Shown here: positions 6,418 through 7,976 of the stretch, one piece after another
Layout of the letters: each line of letters begins with the position of its first letter
Position numbering within the stretch: position 1 is the stretch's first letter
NCBI GenBank assembly: GCA_938010745.1
Contig: CALLVF010000033.1
Span: forward strand, 1 to 7,976
Origin: an uncultured Patescibacteria group bacterium
GTDB lineage: Bacteria > Patescibacteriota > Microgenomatia > UBA1406 > GWC2-37-13
Length of the DNA: 7,976 nt
Reading direction: 5' to 3'
Program-made: the position numbers and the translations under genes
Notes under the pieces: model-generated
Told to the model about the DNA's origin: nothing
Database searches by the model: none
The model's input: only the letters and a program-made list of their open reading frames with translations

Positions 6418-7220
6418 AAAAATTAATCGTCATTGCTGATTGGGCTTTGGATACTCTTACTTGTCAGGAATTTAAATCAGCGGTTGAGGGATTTTTGAAA
6501 GATTCAAGATTCCCCAATATAAACTTTGTCCATTCTTCTCCTTCAACCATTCATGCTGGCTTTTTATGTTCGCAAATTGTTGAGACGGAAGAGAGGTATG
6601 GTAGACCGCTTGAAACGGTAATTTTTTTGAATGTTGACCCAAGATTTAAAGGAAGAGGTGCTGCTTTAGTTGTCTTACAATTAAAATCTGGAATTTATTT
6701 GCTTGGCCCTAATGCCGGTTATAATTTCTCTTTTTTAAAAGAAAAATTAAATCAAGCTTTTGTTTATAAGGGATTTGATAAAGGAAGTCAGTTTCGCTCA
6801 AGAGATTTTTATTCTCGAATTTGTGCTCACTTAATGGATGGAATCGAGGATGAACTTGAACTTGAACAGGTAACTAGTAGCGAAATTCCAATTCCACAAG
6901 GTTATTATATTGGTCATATTGATAATTTTGGCAATATTAAAACAACAATTAAACTTTCTGAGTTTAAAGGAAAGTATCAGTTTGGTGATATGGTCACTAT
7001 TAGCATCAGAAATATTAAAAAAGATGCAAAGTTTGTTAAAGGTTTATTTGCAGATCAAGCAGGAGATCTTATTATCTATCCTGGCTCATCTGGTCCTAAA
7101 AATGATCCGTATTTAGAAATTTCTGTATGGAGATATTTTACAGAGGAAAAACCAACTACAGGATCAAGTGAATTTAACAATCCTCAACCAGGAGAGTTGG
7201 TAAAAATTATTTCAAAGTGA
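6414..7220 (+). CDS. SAM hydroxide adenosyltransferase family (DUF62/chlorinase-fluorinase) protein, divergent
   Basis: The 268-residue product follows the two-domain plan of this family, whose usual members split S-adenosylmethionine with water into adenosine and methionine. Visible landmarks are VDPR at 74-77 (family V-D-P-G-V-G), LLGPNAGYN at 96-104 (family G-P-D-N-G), FRSRDFYSRICAHL at 127-140 (family F-H-G-R-D-x-F), HIDNFGNIKT at 168-177 (family x-D-x-F-G-N-x-x-T-N) and YPGSSGPKNDPYLEIS at 222-237 (family N-S-x-G-x-L-E-I). The Asp of the catalytic triad is kept (D75) and R81 may stand for its Arg, but the His of F-H-G-R-D is Arg (R128), and the D of P-D-N-G is missing. It may therefore bind SAM or adenosine without hydrolysing it, or use altered chemistry. 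No signal peptide or membrane segment is seen. It is the last gene of the operon, overlapping the transporter by 4 bp. Confidence 0.78.
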   Translation: MKKLIVIADWALDTLTCQEFKSAVEGFLKDSRFPNINFVHSSPSTIHAGFLCSQIVETEERYGRPLETVIFLNVDPRFKGRGAALVVLQLKSGIYLLGPNAGYNFSFLKEKLNQAFVYKGFDKGSQFRSRDFYSRICAHLMDGIEDELELEQVTSSEIPIPQGYYIGHIDNFGNIKTTIKLSEFKGKYQFGDMVTISIRNIKKDAKFVKGLFADQAGDLIIYPGSSGPKNDPYLEISVWRYFTEEKPTTGSSEFNNPQPGELVKIISK

Positions 7221-7259
7221 TTTTAAAAAAATTATTTACAAGTGATTTTTAAATACAGA

Positions 7260-7295
7260 TAGAATAATGTGTAGAATAATGTGTAGAATAATTTG
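7260..7295. repeat. Three tandem copies of a 12-bp unit downstream of the operon
   Basis: The unit TAGAATAATGTG occurs at 7260-7271 and 7272-7283 exactly, and at 7284-7295 with one change (TAGAATAATTTG). Just before it, AAGTGATTTT occurs twice with a 25-bp period (7215 and 7240), the first copy covering the stop codon of the upstream gene. The 213-bp gap (7221-7433) otherwise holds only a weak hairpin, and no tRNA or small gene is seen on either strand. Confidence 0.75.
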
Positions 7296-7321
7296 ACAAT
7301 ATTTGATTATCTCAGCTGTAC

Positions 7322-7344
7322 TACTCTTTTTTGAGTAATTTTTA
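7322..7344 (+). terminator. Weak hairpin with T-run ending the metal transporter operon
   Basis: TACTC (7322-7326) and GAGTA (7333-7337) pair around a TTTTTT loop and are followed by ATTTTTAA. The 5-bp stem is weak, but it is the only plus-strand hairpin/T-run pair in the gap, about 100 bp past the stop codon and between convergent units. Read from the other strand, no T-run follows, so it is not an obvious 16S terminator. Confidence 0.4.
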
Positions 7345-7433
7345 ATACCAATAAATTTAATTCTTTTATAATTTATTCTAATCAATTTTTTAAGAATATT
7401 ATTAGTCTTTAATAAATGGGTTAGGAGAAAAAG

Positions 7434-7976
7434 AAAGGAGGTGATCCAGCCGCTCCTTCCAGAACGGCTACCTTGTTACGACTTAACCCCCATCGCCGGA
7501 AATATTTTCCTCCACCAAAGGCAGAGTTCAAATATTCCCGACTTTGTTGGCTTGACGGGCGGTGTGTGCAAGAGGCAAGAACGTATTCACCGCGGCATGA
7601 CTGATCCGCGATTACTACCAATTCCGCGTTCATGAGGTCGAGTTGCAGACCTCAATCCCCACTGAGGGTAAGTTTGAGGGATTTGCTTGCTGTTGCCAGC
7701 TTGCTAAGCCCGCTGTCTTACCCATTGTAACATGTGTGTGGCCCAGGGCATAAGGACCATGCTGACTTGACGTCTGCCCCTCCTTCCTCCCCCCGAATCG
7801 GAGAGCAGTCTCTGCAGACAGATTTAACTGCAGACAGGGGTTGCGCTCGTTGTCCCACTTAAGGGCACTCCTCACGGAACGAGCTGACGACAGCCATGCA
7901 GCACCTGTCCCAGCCTTCTTGCGAATTATCTACCTTTCGGTAGACTAGGACGCTGGGATGTCAAGCCCTGGTGAGG
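7434..7976 (-). rRNA. rrs: 16S rRNA, 3' part (about E. coli 975-1542), cut by the right window edge
   Basis: The minus strand holds universal 16S landmarks in order: GCACCTGT/CATGCAGC near the edge, the CAACGAGCGCAACCC segment (E. coli 1100-1114), GGAGGAAGG, the TGCACACACCGCCCGTC segment (1391-1407), AAGTCGTAACAAGGTA (near 1492) and the 3' end TGGATCACCTCC with the intact anti-Shine-Dalgarno core. Helix 45 keeps its GGAA loop, the dimethylation site of KsgA. The 3' end is put at 7434, where T replaces the usual last A; a pyrimidine-rich stretch (TTTCTTTTTCTCC) follows. No insertion or intron is visible in this part. It is much richer in G and C than the neighbouring genes, as expected for rRNA in an AT-rich genome. 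Departures from the usual bacterial sequence in h37 and h29 fit a CPR lineage. Short open frames inside it are not genes. Confidence 0.98.

Noticed and set aside
6910..7116. 68-codon open frame inside the SAM hydrolase-like gene
   Set aside because: It is a frame shadow over the conserved FGN segment of the real gene.
7293..7321. TTGACA in the gap after the operon as a promoter
   Set aside because: No matching -10 box at 16-18 nt (the sequence there is CTGTAC) and no gene follows on that strand.
7350..7377. AATAAATT/AATTTATT inverted repeat as the 16S terminator
   Set aside because: The stem is AT-only with a 12-nt loop, and no clean T-run follows on the transcribed strand.
7421..7875. Open frames of 64-81 codons on both strands
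   Set aside because: They lie inside the 16S rRNA gene, which explains the sequence fully through conserved rRNA landmarks.
1..7976. CRISPR array, insertion sequence or phage module
   Set aside because: No regularly spaced repeats, no transposase-like motifs and no terminal inverted repeats were seen.

Overview
The window is very AT-rich in its protein genes (homopolymer A and T runs throughout). It carries the 3' part of a bacterial 16S rRNA gene with strong departures from the usual sequence, tRNAs without an encoded CCA end, and most starts without a Shine-Dalgarno sequence. Together with compact, small-protein gene content this points to a Candidate Phyla Radiation (Patescibacteria) genome, possibly Microgenomates-like. 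That placement is inference from style and rRNA, not from a search. TGA is used as a normal stop (three adjacent genes end in it), which argues against the recoded Gracilibacteria/Absconditabacteria.

Left part (1-3106): a truncated membrane-protein gene runs off the left edge on the minus strand. It is divergent from a GNAT-type acyltransferase gene (461-1492) of the CelD/BcsL style. A separate transcription unit follows (1715-3106) encoding a PP-loop ATP-pyrophosphatase-fold protein with a four-cysteine site. It resembles the MurL glutamate epimerase of peptidoglycan synthesis, though this is tentative.

Middle (3118-3901): two minus-strand tRNA genes, tRNA-Ile(GAT) then tRNA-Val(TAC), with a good extended -10 promoter. 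They are followed on the plus strand by a decayed HD-domain nucleotidase-like pseudogene (about 3388-3901) with a lost start codon, several in-frame stops and at least two frame changes.

Right part (3947-7220): three plus-strand genes joined by ATGA stop/start overlaps. The first is a soluble PRC-barrel + MgtE_N + CBS-pair protein, the second an unusual Nramp-family transporter, the third a divergent member of the SAM hydroxide adenosyltransferase (DUF62/chlorinase-fluorinase) family. The first two look like a sensor/transporter pair, probably for Mg2+. The role of the third is unclear because its usual catalytic histidine is replaced. A weak hairpin and T-run ends the operon.

Right edge (7434-7976): the 3' ~543 nt of 16S rRNA on the minus strand. 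Its downstream side faces the operon above, so no ITS tRNA or 23S gene follows: the rRNA genes are unlinked here. Two rRNA helices (E. coli h37 and h29) carry changes that look compensatory.

A recurring theme is that the predicted -10 boxes of the four protein transcription units lie about 5-15 nt upstream of the ATG, so these mRNAs should be leaderless or nearly so.
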